A DNA stretch of 32,909 bases from positions 1 to 32,909 of the forward strand of contig JAJUJZ010000019.1 in NCBI GenBank assembly GCA_029265075.1, given 5' to 3'. Of the stretch, positions 1 through 6,975 are shown in pieces (the stretch's first letter is position 1; every line of letters begins with the position of its first letter). The translations under genes and the position numbers were made by a program. The stretch comes from Gammaproteobacteria bacterium. Lineage in GTDB: Bacteria; Pseudomonadota; Gammaproteobacteria; Pseudomonadales; CAMLJR01. Under the pieces are notes generated by a model. That model saw only the letters and a list, made by a program, of their open reading frames with translations, did no database searches and had not been told where the DNA came from.

Positions 1-1466
1 CCGCCGACCGTGGCCGTGGCGGCACTGGCCAGCAGCGGCCCGACGGTCAGGCCGGGCAGCAGGCCGACCAGTACGCACAGTGCCACCAGTATTTCGACAG
101 GGACTTTCATGTAGCGGGGCGGCTCATGCGGTGGAAACTTCGGCAGGTTCACCGGTTCGCCATTGAAGAACACGTCGTGAATGAAGCGCAGCGAATAAGC
201 CACCGAAAAGATGCCCGCCACCGTAGCCGTCAGCGGGAGCAGGAACTGCGCTTTACCCAGCTGATCGAGCCCCAGTGTTTCGGTGAAGAACATCTCCTTG
301 CTGAGGAAACCGTTCAGCAGCGGCACACCAGCCATGGCGGCTGCCGCGACCATGGCCAGTACCGCTGTATGCGGCAGGTATTTCCACATGCCATTGATGC
401 GCCGCATGTCGCGGCTGCCGGTTTCATGGTCGATGATGCCGGCCGCCATGAACAGCGAGGCCTTGAAGGTGGCATGGTTGATGATATGGAACACCGCGGC
501 GACCGCCGCGAGGTCGCTGCCCAGGCCGAACAGCAGCGTCACCAGTCCGAGATGGCTGATGGTGGAGTAGGCCAGCAGTCCCTTGAGGTCATGCTGGAAC
601 AGCGCCGTATAGGCACCCACCAGCAGGGTGATGGCACCGGTGCAGCTCACCAGATAGAACCAGAGCTCGGAGCCCGCCAGCGCCGGATAAAGCCGCGCCA
701 GCAAAAATACGCCCGCTTTCACCATGGTGGCCGAGTGCAGATAGGCGGAAACGGGGGTTGGGGCGGCCATCGCATGCGGCAGCCAGAAGTGGAACGGAAA
801 CTGCGCCGACTTGGTGAACACGCCCAGCAGGATCAGCCCCAGCGTCAGCGGGTAGAGCGGATGACTGAGGATCAGCTCACCGCTCGCCAGTACCGTGCTG
901 AGGTCGAAGCTGCCGACTATCCACCCCAGCAGCAGCACGCCAGCCAGCAGTGCCAGCCCGCCGCTGCCGGTGATCGTCAGCGCCATGCGGGCGCCGCGGC
1001 GCGCTGCCGGAAGATGGCCCCAGTAGCCGATCAGCAGGAACGAAACCAGGCTGGTGAGCTCCCAGAACACCACCAGCAGCAACAGGTTGTCGGCCGTCAC
1101 CACGCCGAGCATGGCGCCCATAAAGAGCAGCAGCAAGCTGTAGAGGCGTGGCAGCGAATCGCGCGGTGCCAGGTAGTAGCGTGCGTAAAGAATGACGAGG
1201 AGCCCGATGCCCAGCACCAGCAGTGCAAACAGATAGGCCAGCCCGTCGAGGCGCAGGCTGAAGTCGAGGCCGATGGCGGGAATCCACGCGACCGAGAAGC
1301 GCAGGCCGGTGCCGCTGAATACGGCGTCGGTCTGGGTCAGCAGCAGCGCGAGCGCCGCCAGCGGTGCCACGACGGCGTTCCACGCGGTAAGGTTGCGCGA
1401 CTGACGCATCAGCAACGGCAGCGCGGCTCCAGCCCAGGGCAGCAGCGCAATCAACAACAGGTTCAT
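1..1466 (-). CDS. mnhA: Mrp-type Na+(K+)/H+ antiporter subunit A, N-terminal part (cut by window edge)
   Basis: This is the large subunit of a multi-subunit monovalent cation/proton antiporter (MrpA/MnhA/PhaA) in the inner membrane, related to the NuoL proton channel of complex I. The reverse strand reads from an ATG at 1466 for about 488 codons without a stop and runs off the left edge. The start is MNLLLIALLPWAGAALPLL. Typical proton-channel motifs follow: VVFWELTSLVSFLLIGYW, FTKSAQFPFHFWLPHAM, a PVSAYLHSATMVKAG block and YSTISHLGLV. Nearly all of it is hydrophobic helices. A GGAG ribosome site lies about 8 bases before the ATG. MrpA proteins are usually 750-970 residues, so the C-terminal domain and the other mrp subunits should lie outside the window. 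NuoL or HyfB-like relatives are possible, but the loops fit MrpA better. A different-frame reading from 126 to 1730 on the plus strand is only its shadow. Confidence 0.85.
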   Translation of the reverse strand, partial: MNLLLIALLPWAGAALPLLMRQSRNLTAWNAVVAPLAALALLLTQTDAVFSGTGLRFSVAWIPAIGLDFSLRLDGLAYLFALLVLGIGLLVILYARYYLAPRDSLPRLYSLLLLFMGAMLGVVTADNLLLLVVFWELTSLVSFLLIGYWGHLPAARRGARMALTITGSGGLALLAGVLLLGWIVGSFDLSTVLASGELILSHPLYPLTLGLILLGVFTKSAQFPFHFWLPHAMAAPTPVSAYLHSATMVKAGVFLLARLYPALAGSELWFYLVSCTGAITLLVGAYTALFQHDLKGLLAYSTISHLGLVTLLFGLGSDLAAVAAVFHIINHATFKASLFMAAGIIDHETGSRDMRRINGMWKYLPHTAVLAMVAAAAMAGVPLLNGFLSKEMFFTETLGLDQLGKAQFLLPLTATVAGIFSVAYSLRFIHDVFFNGEPVNLPKFPPHEPPRYMKVPVEILVALCVLVGLLPGLTVGPLLASAATATVG

Positions 1467-1805
1467 CCACAGCTCCGATCCATCATCATCCGGCATCGCA
1501 TCGCGGACGAGGCCTCGGAAGCTGACACTTCCTCAGCGCTCGGTCTGACAGAAGCGCGGTGGATCGCAGAAGTGGGGATAGACCAGCGGACGGGCGCGCG
1601 TACCGGCCATGGCGGCGAGTGTTGTCTGTTGCGACGACTGCATTGGAGTTCCGGACGCGCAGAAATGAGGATGTTCCGAGTCTATAGAAAAATTTCGGCG
1701 CGCAACAGACGAGCGGTGACACCGGGTTGAGTCATTCGGCAGCCGCATGGTCTCTTATCAGAGCGGGAGCGAAGGCGGCGGCATCAGACCAGACGGGAGG
1801 CAGCG
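1467..1805. other. Intergenic region between divergent mnhA and GST genes
   Basis: This stretch separates the divergent antiporter and glutathionyl-hydroquinone reductase genes. I see no convincing coding sequence: the short readings in it are Arg/Pro-rich and have no recognisable motif. It should hold the promoters of both genes. An AT-rich patch near 1682-1697, rare in this GC-rich sequence, gives a reverse-strand TATAGA preceded 16 bases upstream by CTGTTG, a weak candidate promoter for the antiporter with a leader of roughly 200 bases. Confidence 0.4.
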
Positions 1806-2765
1806 ATGGGACTGTTAGTAAAAGGCCAGTGGCACGACGAGTGGTATGACACGGAGGCCCATGGCGGCGAGTTCGTGCGCGAGGATGCCCAGTTTCGGCA
1901 CCGGATTGCGCCCGACAGTGACTTTCCGCCCGAATCGGGCCGATATCACCTCTATGTCTCGCTTGCCTGCCCGTGGGCGCACCGGACGCTCATCTTTCGC
2001 AAGCTCAAGGGGCTGGAGTCCCACATCGGCGTGTCGGTAGTGAGTCCCCTGATGGGATCCGATGGCTGGACCTATGAAGAGAGCGAGGGCAGCACCGGCG
2101 ACGCGCTCAATGGCTTTCGCTTCCATCGCGAGCTCTATACGGCGGACACACCAGACTATAGTGGCCGCGTCACTGTGCCGGTGTTGTGGGACACCCAGCA
2201 GCGCCGGATCGTCAACAACGAGTCGGCTGACATCATCCGCATCTTCAACAGCGCATTTGATGCGCTGACCGGCAATACACTCGACTTCTACCCGGCACCG
2301 CTGCGCAGCGAAATTGATGCACTCAACGAAACCATCTATCAGAAGGTCAACAACGGCGTCTATCGCGCCGGTTTCGCCACTACGCAGGCGGCCTATGAGA
2401 AGGCGTATCGGGCGCTGTTCGATACGCTCGACGATCTGAATGCCCGCCTGGCAACGCGCCGTTATCTGCTGGGCTCACGCATCACCGAGGCGGACTGGCG
2501 GCTGTTTACCACCCTGATACGGTTTGACGCGGTCTATCACGGGCACTTCAAGTGCAACCGTCAGCGGCTCGAAGAGTACCCCTATCTGAGTCACTATCTG
2601 CGCGATCTCTATCAATGGCCGGGCGTTGCTGCCACCGTCGACTTCGACCATATCAAACGTCACTACTACGCCAGTCATCGCAACATTAACCCGACCGGCA
2701 TTGTGCCGCTGGGCCCGGAGCTGGACTACGGCCGGCCCCACAACCGGGCACAGCTGGGCAGCTAG
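1806..2765 (+). CDS. yqjG: Glutathionyl-hydroquinone reductase (Xi-class GST, YqjG/EcmB/PcpF family)
   Basis: This is a cytosolic enzyme that reduces glutathionyl-hydroquinones to hydroquinones, releasing glutathione disulfide. The 319-residue length fits the family (about 320-330). The catalytic motif CPWAHR is at residues 55-60, with Cys55 as nucleophile; this CPWAHR signature separates Xi-class enzymes from other GSTs. Also present are the VPVLWD segment, an NNESADIIRIFN stretch matching the glutathione-binding Glu-Ser motif, and the C-terminal helical domain with RLFTTLIRFDAVYHGHFKCN. The ATG is preceded by GGGAGGCAGCG, a good ribosome site. The gene appears monocistronic, because 374 bases separate it from the next gene. 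The family assignment is firm; the physiological substrate is not known from the sequence. Confidence 0.93.
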   Translation: MGLLVKGQWHDEWYDTEAHGGEFVREDAQFRHRIAPDSDFPPESGRYHLYVSLACPWAHRTLIFRKLKGLESHIGVSVVSPLMGSDGWTYEESEGSTGDALNGFRFHRELYTADTPDYSGRVTVPVLWDTQQRRIVNNESADIIRIFNSAFDALTGNTLDFYPAPLRSEIDALNETIYQKVNNGVYRAGFATTQAAYEKAYRALFDTLDDLNARLATRRYLLGSRITEADWRLFTTLIRFDAVYHGHFKCNRQRLEEYPYLSHYLRDLYQWPGVAATVDFDHIKRHYYASHRNINPTGIVPLGPELDYGRPHNRAQLGS

Positions 2766-3139
2766 CGCAGGCGCCGGCACTGCCGGGTAGGCTCGGGTGC
2801 CGTGCCGAAGTTATGCGCCTGCAGGGCAGCCTTCCACGGAATGTCTGCTTGACAGCTGATATTGTCCAGACAACCATGTCCTGACATTGTTGGCGGGGCG
2901 GCGATAACAGGTTTTCCCGAGACCCCGCGGTTTACAGGTGTGAATGCGCCCGGCAGGGCTGAGCTCGATATTCACTGTCGGGGGCTGAAGCTGATGTTTC
3001 TGCCGGGATGAATGGCACCTTCTTCCGCGTGCTGACCGCACTCAATATTTTCAATGCCTGCGTCATTGCGGCGGTGATCCGCCCGGACGGGTGTAATCAC
3101 CAGAGCAGTAGCGTTCAACAAAATTTGCAGGAGAGCTGA
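2766..3139. other. Intergenic region with hairpin, TTGTC palindrome and possible 43-codon reading frame
   Basis: The 374 bases between the GST gene and the SnoaL-like gene hold three things. First, a hairpin CGGCAC (2775-2780)/GTGCCG (2797-2802) just after the GST stop, without a T-run. Second, a perfect -35 hexamer TTGACA at 2849-2854 that overlaps into a short palindrome TTGTC-CA-GACAA (2862-2873), laid out like an operator inside a promoter, although no good -10 follows. Third, an ATG frame at 3008-3139 of 43 codons with a hydrophobic segment (LNIFNACVIAAVI); its TGA is immediately followed by the ATG of the next gene. It has no clear ribosome site, so I do not call it a gene. Confidence 0.35.
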
Positions 3140-3949
3140 ATGCTGGATTACCAGGAGTACGAACGGCTGTTTAACGCGGGCGATGACGATGGGCTGGTGG
3201 AGCGCTTCTTCGCCGATGACATTGAGTTCATTACCGCGAGCCGCACCTGTGCAGGCAAAGCGCAGCTGCGCGAATTCCTGGCCTTCGCCCATGACGGCGT
3301 GCTGGAGCGGATGCGACCGCAGAAGGTGCTGCAGGATGAGCGCCACATTCTGGCCGAGATCGACATGGATTTTCACTGCGTCCGGCCGCGGCCCGATTTC
3401 CCGTTCGGTCCGCTACTGCCGGGCGACTCGCTCACGGTGAAGTTCTTCGTCACCTACACCACGCGGGCCGGTAAGGTGACCCACTTCCAGTCCGCGACCT
3501 GGCCCCCCGGGCGCGGTGTGTCGACGATCCCGCGGCTGGGCAGTCATCCTTCGCAGCTTGCCGCGCTGCGCGCCTACCTGGCCGCGTTTTCACGCGGCGA
3601 CGCCGAGCGATTCACCACCTTTTATACCGATGAGGTGGAGGTGGTGCTGGGGTCGGTGGGCGTGCTGCGGGGTAAACAGACCGTGGGCGACTTCTACCGC
3701 AATCAGACGCGGACGGTGGAGGAAAACATCGAAATCCTCGATATTGAGGCAAGCGATGCAGCGATCACGGTCCACACCAACGCGCACTTCACCGCCATTG
3801 CTGCAGCGCCTGACTTTCCGATCATGCCGTTGCAGGCGGGTGAGCGGCTGCTGGTGCCGATTGATGTGCATTATCAGCTTGATGGCGGACTGATCAGCCG
3901 GGTCAGCACGGAGCGCCGCGGCGCTGTCCAGAAACGCGTCGCCGTGTAG
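3140..3949 (+). CDS. Tandem SnoaL-like/NTF2-fold protein
   Basis: This is a 269-residue protein made of two copies of a SnoaL/NTF2-like alpha+beta barrel domain. The first half (about 1-130) and second half (about 140-260) repeat the same pattern: an initial helix (YERLFNAGDD; LRAYLAAFSRGD), a short strand with a G-K pair (GKAQLREFL; GKQTVGDFY), then PDFPFGPLLPGDSL matching PDFPIMPLQAGERL and a final strand with V-T-HFQSA or ISRVSTER. This internal duplication is seen directly. SnoaL-like domains bind small hydrophobic ligands and some are cyclases, isomerases or hydrolases; which of these applies cannot be read from the sequence. The start has AGGAGA six bases upstream. There is no signal peptide, so it is likely cytosolic. 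It stands alone between the GST gene and proA. Confidence 0.8.
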   Translation: MLDYQEYERLFNAGDDDGLVERFFADDIEFITASRTCAGKAQLREFLAFAHDGVLERMRPQKVLQDERHILAEIDMDFHCVRPRPDFPFGPLLPGDSLTVKFFVTYTTRAGKVTHFQSATWPPGRGVSTIPRLGSHPSQLAALRAYLAAFSRGDAERFTTFYTDEVEVVLGSVGVLRGKQTVGDFYRNQTRTVEENIEILDIEASDAAITVHTNAHFTAIAAAPDFPIMPLQAGERLLVPIDVHYQLDGGLISRVSTERRGAVQKRVAV

Positions 3950-4066
3950 GGCGCGGCCACATGCCGCAGCTCCCGCAGGAGCCTGTCCAGCAGGCGAATA
4001 AATTCGGCCCGGCGGCTGAGCTTTTCCCCGGCAGGCCCGCTGTCACCGGGCTACCCTGCCATCAGG

Positions 4067-4072
4067 TATACT
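4067..4072 (+). promoter_or_regulatory. Candidate -10 element for the proA operon
   Basis: TATACT at 4067-4072 matches the -10 consensus at five of six positions and lies 63 bases before the proA ATG in a GC-rich stretch. No good -35 hexamer sits at the right spacing, so this is a weak call. It would drive the long proA-to-lipA run. Confidence 0.35.
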
Positions 4073-4135
4073 CGCTGGCCTGATTTGCCGGCTCTGTCCG
4101 CCGGTCATCCTCACGCCCAGAACCACGAGAGCACC

Positions 4136-5392
4136 ATGGATATCGCCAATTACATGCACACTCTCGGCCGCCAGGCGCGCGCTGCCAGCCGCGTGCTCGC
4201 CATGGCCGATACCGGCACCAAAAACGCCGCGCTGCTGAAGACCGCCGAAGCGCTTGAAGCGAGCGTCGAGACGCTGGTGCAGGAGAACGCCCGCGATCTG
4301 GAACGCGGTCGGGAGAATGGACTCGATGCCGCCATGCTGGACCGGCTCGAACTGACCCCCGCGCGCATCGCCGCCATGGTGGAAGGGCTGCGCCAGGTTG
4401 CGGCGCTGCCCGATCCGGTCGGTGAGGTTACAGACATGTCCTACCGGCCCAGCGGTATTCAGGTCGGTCGGATGCGGGTGCCGCTCGGCGTGGTCGGCAT
4501 CATCTATGAGTCGCGCCCCAACGTGACAGTCGAGGCGGCCAGTCTCTGCCTCAAGTCGGGTAATGCCACCATTCTGCGGGGCGGCTCCGAGGCCATCCAC
4601 TCCAACCAGGCGATCGCCGCCTGCCTGCGGCAGGGGCTGGCTGCAGCCGGGCTGCCGGAGACGGCGGTGCAGGTGGTGGAAACCACTGACCGCGCTGCGG
4701 TTGGCGAGCTGATCACCATGCGGGATTTCGTCGACGTGATCGTGCCGCGTGGCGGCAAAGGTCTGATTGAGCGCATCAGCAGTGAAGCCACCATCCCGGT
4801 GATCAAGCACCTGGACGGTATCTGCCACGTCTACATCGACGACGAGGCCGATCTCGACAAGGCTTATACCATCGCCATGAATGCCAAAACCCACCGCTAT
4901 GGCGTCTGCAACGCCATGGAGACGCTGCTGGTGGCGGCGGCAGTGGCGGATCAGATCCTGCCGCGGCTGGCAGCCGGCTATCAGGAGAAGGGTGTCGAGC
5001 TGCGCGGCTGCGAGCGCACCCGTGCCATTTTGCCGGGAATCGCGGCAGCGACCGAGGAAGACTGGCAGACCGAGTATCTGGCGCCGGTCCTCAGCATTCG
5101 CGTGGTGGACGGCATCGATGCGGCCATCGACCACATCGACCGCTACAGTTCGCAGCACACCGAGAGCATCGTCACCGAGAACTACACCAGGGGGCGCCGT
5201 TTCCTGCGCGAGGTGGATTCCAGCTCGGTGATGATCAACGCCTCCACCCGCTTCGCGGATGGCTTCGAGTATGGCCTCGGCGCCGAGATCGGCATCTCTA
5301 CCGACAAGCTGCACGCCCGTGGGCCGGTCGGTCTGGAGGGGCTGACCTCGCAGAAATATGTCGTGCTCGGCGACGGCCATATCCGTCAGTGA
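4136..5392 (+). CDS. proA: Glutamate-5-semialdehyde dehydrogenase (gamma-glutamyl phosphate reductase)
   Basis: This cytosolic, NADPH-dependent enzyme reduces gamma-glutamyl phosphate to glutamate-5-semialdehyde, the second step of proline synthesis after ProB. The 418-residue product from the ATG at 4136 matches E. coli ProA (417). The catalytic Cys258 sits in [12 protein letters not shown], and the family blocks [39 protein letters not shown] and [19 protein letters not shown] [16 protein letters not shown] are present. An upstream TTG at 4085 would add 17 residues with no counterpart in the family, so I chose the ATG. proB is not in the window. nadD follows after ten bases, the same neighbour as in pseudomonads. 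Confidence 0.97.
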   Translation: MDIANYMHTLGRQARAASRVLAMADTGTKNAALLKTAEALEASVETLVQENARDLERGRENGLDAAMLDRLELTPARIAAMVEGLRQVAALPDPVGEVTDMSYRPSGIQVGRMRVPLGVVGIIYESRPNVTVEAASLCLKSGNATILRGGSEAIHSNQAIAACLRQGLAAAGLPETAVQVVETTDRAAVGELITMRDFVDVIVPRGGKGLIERISSEATIPVIKHLDGICHVYIDDEADLDKAYTIAMNAKTHRYGVCNAMETLLVAAAVADQILPRLAAGYQEKGVELRGCERTRAILPGIAAATEEDWQTEYLAPVLSIRVVDGIDAAIDHIDRYSSQHTESIVTENYTRGRRFLREVDSSSVMINASTRFADGFEYGLGAEIGISTDKLHARGPVGLEGLTSQKYVVLGDGHIRQ

Positions 5393-5402
5393 GTCGTTCC
5401 GT

Positions 5403-6092
5403 ATGAACAGCCAGCGCCGCCACGTTGCGGTGCTGGGCGGCACCTTCGATCCCTTCCACAACGCCCATCTGCGGGTTGCGATCGAGCTGCGCGAGCGGCT
5501 CGGTCTCGATGAGCTGCGGCTCATGCCCAGCCATACGCCGCCCCACCGCGACCGGCCGGGCGCGCAGGCCAGTCAGCGGCTGGCAATGGTGCGTCTGGCC
5601 GTGGCCGATGAGCCCGGACTGGTCGTCGACGACCGCGAACTGCGCCGTCGCGGCGCCTCCTATACCGTGCTGAGCCTGGAAGAGCTGCGCGCTGAGCTGG
5701 GTCCGGCCTGCAGTCTCAGCCTGGTGATGGGAGCGGATGCGTTTGCCGGACTGCAGAGCTGGCACCGCTGGCGCGAGCTGCTGACGCTGGCGCATTTGAT
5801 CGTGGTCGACCGGCCCGGCTTCGAACCGCCGGTGAGCGGCGAGCTGCATGCGCTCTGGCAGGGCCAGGTCGCGCCCGAGCGGCTGCACGAGGCCGTCTCG
5901 GGCCTGCTGACCGTGGTGGCGGTGCCACCGCTGGCTATTTCCGCCACCCAGATACGCACATTGGTGGGCAACGGGCGTTCGCCGCGCGGGCTGGTGCCGG
6001 ATGCAGTTTGGGACTACATCTGCCGCCATCGTCTGTATCATGGCGGCAATGCCTCACCTGAAGAGCAGATTCCACACGAGACCTTGAGCTAG
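5403..6092 (+). CDS. nadD: Nicotinate-nucleotide adenylyltransferase
   Basis: It joins nicotinate mononucleotide and ATP to make deamido-NAD, the shared step of de novo and salvage NAD synthesis. The 229-residue length is usual. The nucleotidyltransferase motif GGTFDPFHNAH is at residues 12-22 (the family's (H/T)xGH-type signature, with Asn-Ala-His here), and ISATQIR near the C-terminus is the ISSTxIR-type phosphate-binding motif. SLVMGADAFAGLQSWHRW matches the conserved central block. The ATG at 5403 removes 15 residues from the longest frame, which would overlap proA. Its TAG is immediately followed by the ATG of rsfS, so the two are probably translationally coupled. Confidence 0.96.
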   Translation: MNSQRRHVAVLGGTFDPFHNAHLRVAIELRERLGLDELRLMPSHTPPHRDRPGAQASQRLAMVRLAVADEPGLVVDDRELRRRGASYTVLSLEELRAELGPACSLSLVMGADAFAGLQSWHRWRELLTLAHLIVVDRPGFEPPVSGELHALWQGQVAPERLHEAVSGLLTVVAVPPLAISATQIRTLVGNGRSPRGLVPDAVWDYICRHRLYHGGNASPEEQIPHETLS

Positions 6093-6440
6093 ATGATTGC
6101 CGAAGAGTTGAAAGACCTGGTTTGTACTGCCCTTGAAAACCTCAAGGGGCGCGACATCGTGGTGCGCGATGTCCGCGAGCTGACCGGTGTGACTGATTAC
6201 ATGGTGTTCTGCACCGGGACCTCGAGCCGCCACGTGAAATCACTGGCAGATAGCGTCGAGGAAGAAGCGAAAAAGGCCGGCGTCCAGGCATTCGGCATCG
6301 AGGGCAAGCAGGTTTCCGACTGGGTGCTGGTCGATTTCGGTGACGTTGTGGTGCACGTAATGACCCCTGAGGCCCGCGCCTTCTACGATCTGGAGCGGCT
6401 CTGGAGCACGCCTGCCGCGCAACCCGGCGATGCGCGTTAG
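6093..6440 (+). CDS. rsfS: Ribosomal silencing factor RsfS
   Basis: RsfS (YbeB, Iojap family) binds ribosomal protein L14 (uL14) on the 50S subunit and blocks joining with 30S when nutrients run low. The product has 115 residues; family members have about 105-120. The conserved pattern DIVVRDVRELTGVTDYMVFCTGTSSRHVKSLAD and the later DWVLVDFGDVVVHVMTPEARAFYDLERLW are read directly as separate family blocks (residues about 19-52 and 70-105). The ATG abuts the nadD stop without a gap, and the 3' end overlaps rlmH by 11 bases. This nadD-rsfS-rlmH order is widespread in bacteria. Confidence 0.96.
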   Translation: MIAEELKDLVCTALENLKGRDIVVRDVRELTGVTDYMVFCTGTSSRHVKSLADSVEEEAKKAGVQAFGIEGKQVSDWVLVDFGDVVVHVMTPEARAFYDLERLWSTPAAQPGDAR

Positions 6441-6897
6441 CCTGATTGCCGTCGGCACCCGCATGCCCGACTGGGTGGAGCGCGGGGTCGCCGAATACCG
6501 CAAACGCCTGCCGCCTGAGCTACAGTTCGATATTCGCGAGATCCCGCTGGGTCACCGCGGCCGCAATGCCGATCTTGCCCGCGTCCTGCAGCAGGAGGGC
6601 GAGCAGATGCTGGCCGCCATTCCGGAGCGGGATCACGTGATTGCCCTTGAGGTGGGCGGACGGCCGCTGTCGACCGAGCGGCTGGCCGCCCGGCTCACCG
6701 AATGGCAGATGCAGGGTGACAATGTCTCGCTGCTGGTCGGTGGTCCTGACGGGCTGGCGGAGGCGTGTCGCCGGCGCGCGCGCGAGCAGTGGTCACTGTC
6801 GGCACTGACCTTGCCGCATCCGCTGGTGCGGGTGCTGCTGGTCGAGCAGTTTTACCGCGCCTGGTCGATCAACGCCGGACATCCGTATCACCGCTGA
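6430..6897 (+). CDS. rlmH: 23S rRNA (pseudouridine1915-N3)-methyltransferase
   Basis: RlmH is a small SPOUT-class methyltransferase that uses S-adenosylmethionine to methylate pseudouridine 1915 in helix 69 of 23S rRNA on the assembled ribosome. The length is 155 residues, as in E. coli. The SAM-binding knot is seen in DHVIALEVGGRPLS and VSLLVGGPDGL, and the highly conserved C-terminus reads LLVEQFYRAWSINAGHPYHR. The start ATG lies 11 bases inside rsfS. A 78-base spacer separates it from mrdA. Confidence 0.97.
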   Translation: MRVSLIAVGTRMPDWVERGVAEYRKRLPPELQFDIREIPLGHRGRNADLARVLQQEGEQMLAAIPERDHVIALEVGGRPLSTERLAARLTEWQMQGDNVSLLVGGPDGLAEACRRRAREQWSLSALTLPHPLVRVLLVEQFYRAWSINAGHPYHR

Positions 6898-6918
6898 TCG
6901 CATCTGTCAGGATGGTTC

Positions 6919-6946
6919 TTTACTATGGCGGGGCGAATCATATAGC
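6919..6946 (+). promoter_or_regulatory. Candidate promoter upstream of mrdA
   Basis: TTTACT (6919-6924) and TATAGC (6941-6946) are separated by 16 bases; each matches four of six consensus positions. They lie in the only sizeable spacer between rlmH and mrdA, 30 bases before the mrdA ATG, and could give the murein genes their own transcription start. The evidence is weak. Confidence 0.3.
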
Positions 6947-6975
6947 CAGCATCGTCGCAGCGATAACATCACTAC

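Noticed and set aside
1486-1722. 78-codon minus-strand frame in the mnhA upstream region
   Set aside because: No motif, poor ribosome site and Arg/Pro/Ser-rich composition typical of chance frames.
126-1730. 534-codon plus-strand frame rich in Gln, Arg and His
   Set aside because: It lies opposite the antiporter subunit A gene, shows no known motif, and its composition is typical of the antisense frame of a GC-rich gene.
4043-5524. 493-codon minus-strand frame opposite proA
   Set aside because: Antisense shadow: proA has full family motifs and the opposite frame has none.
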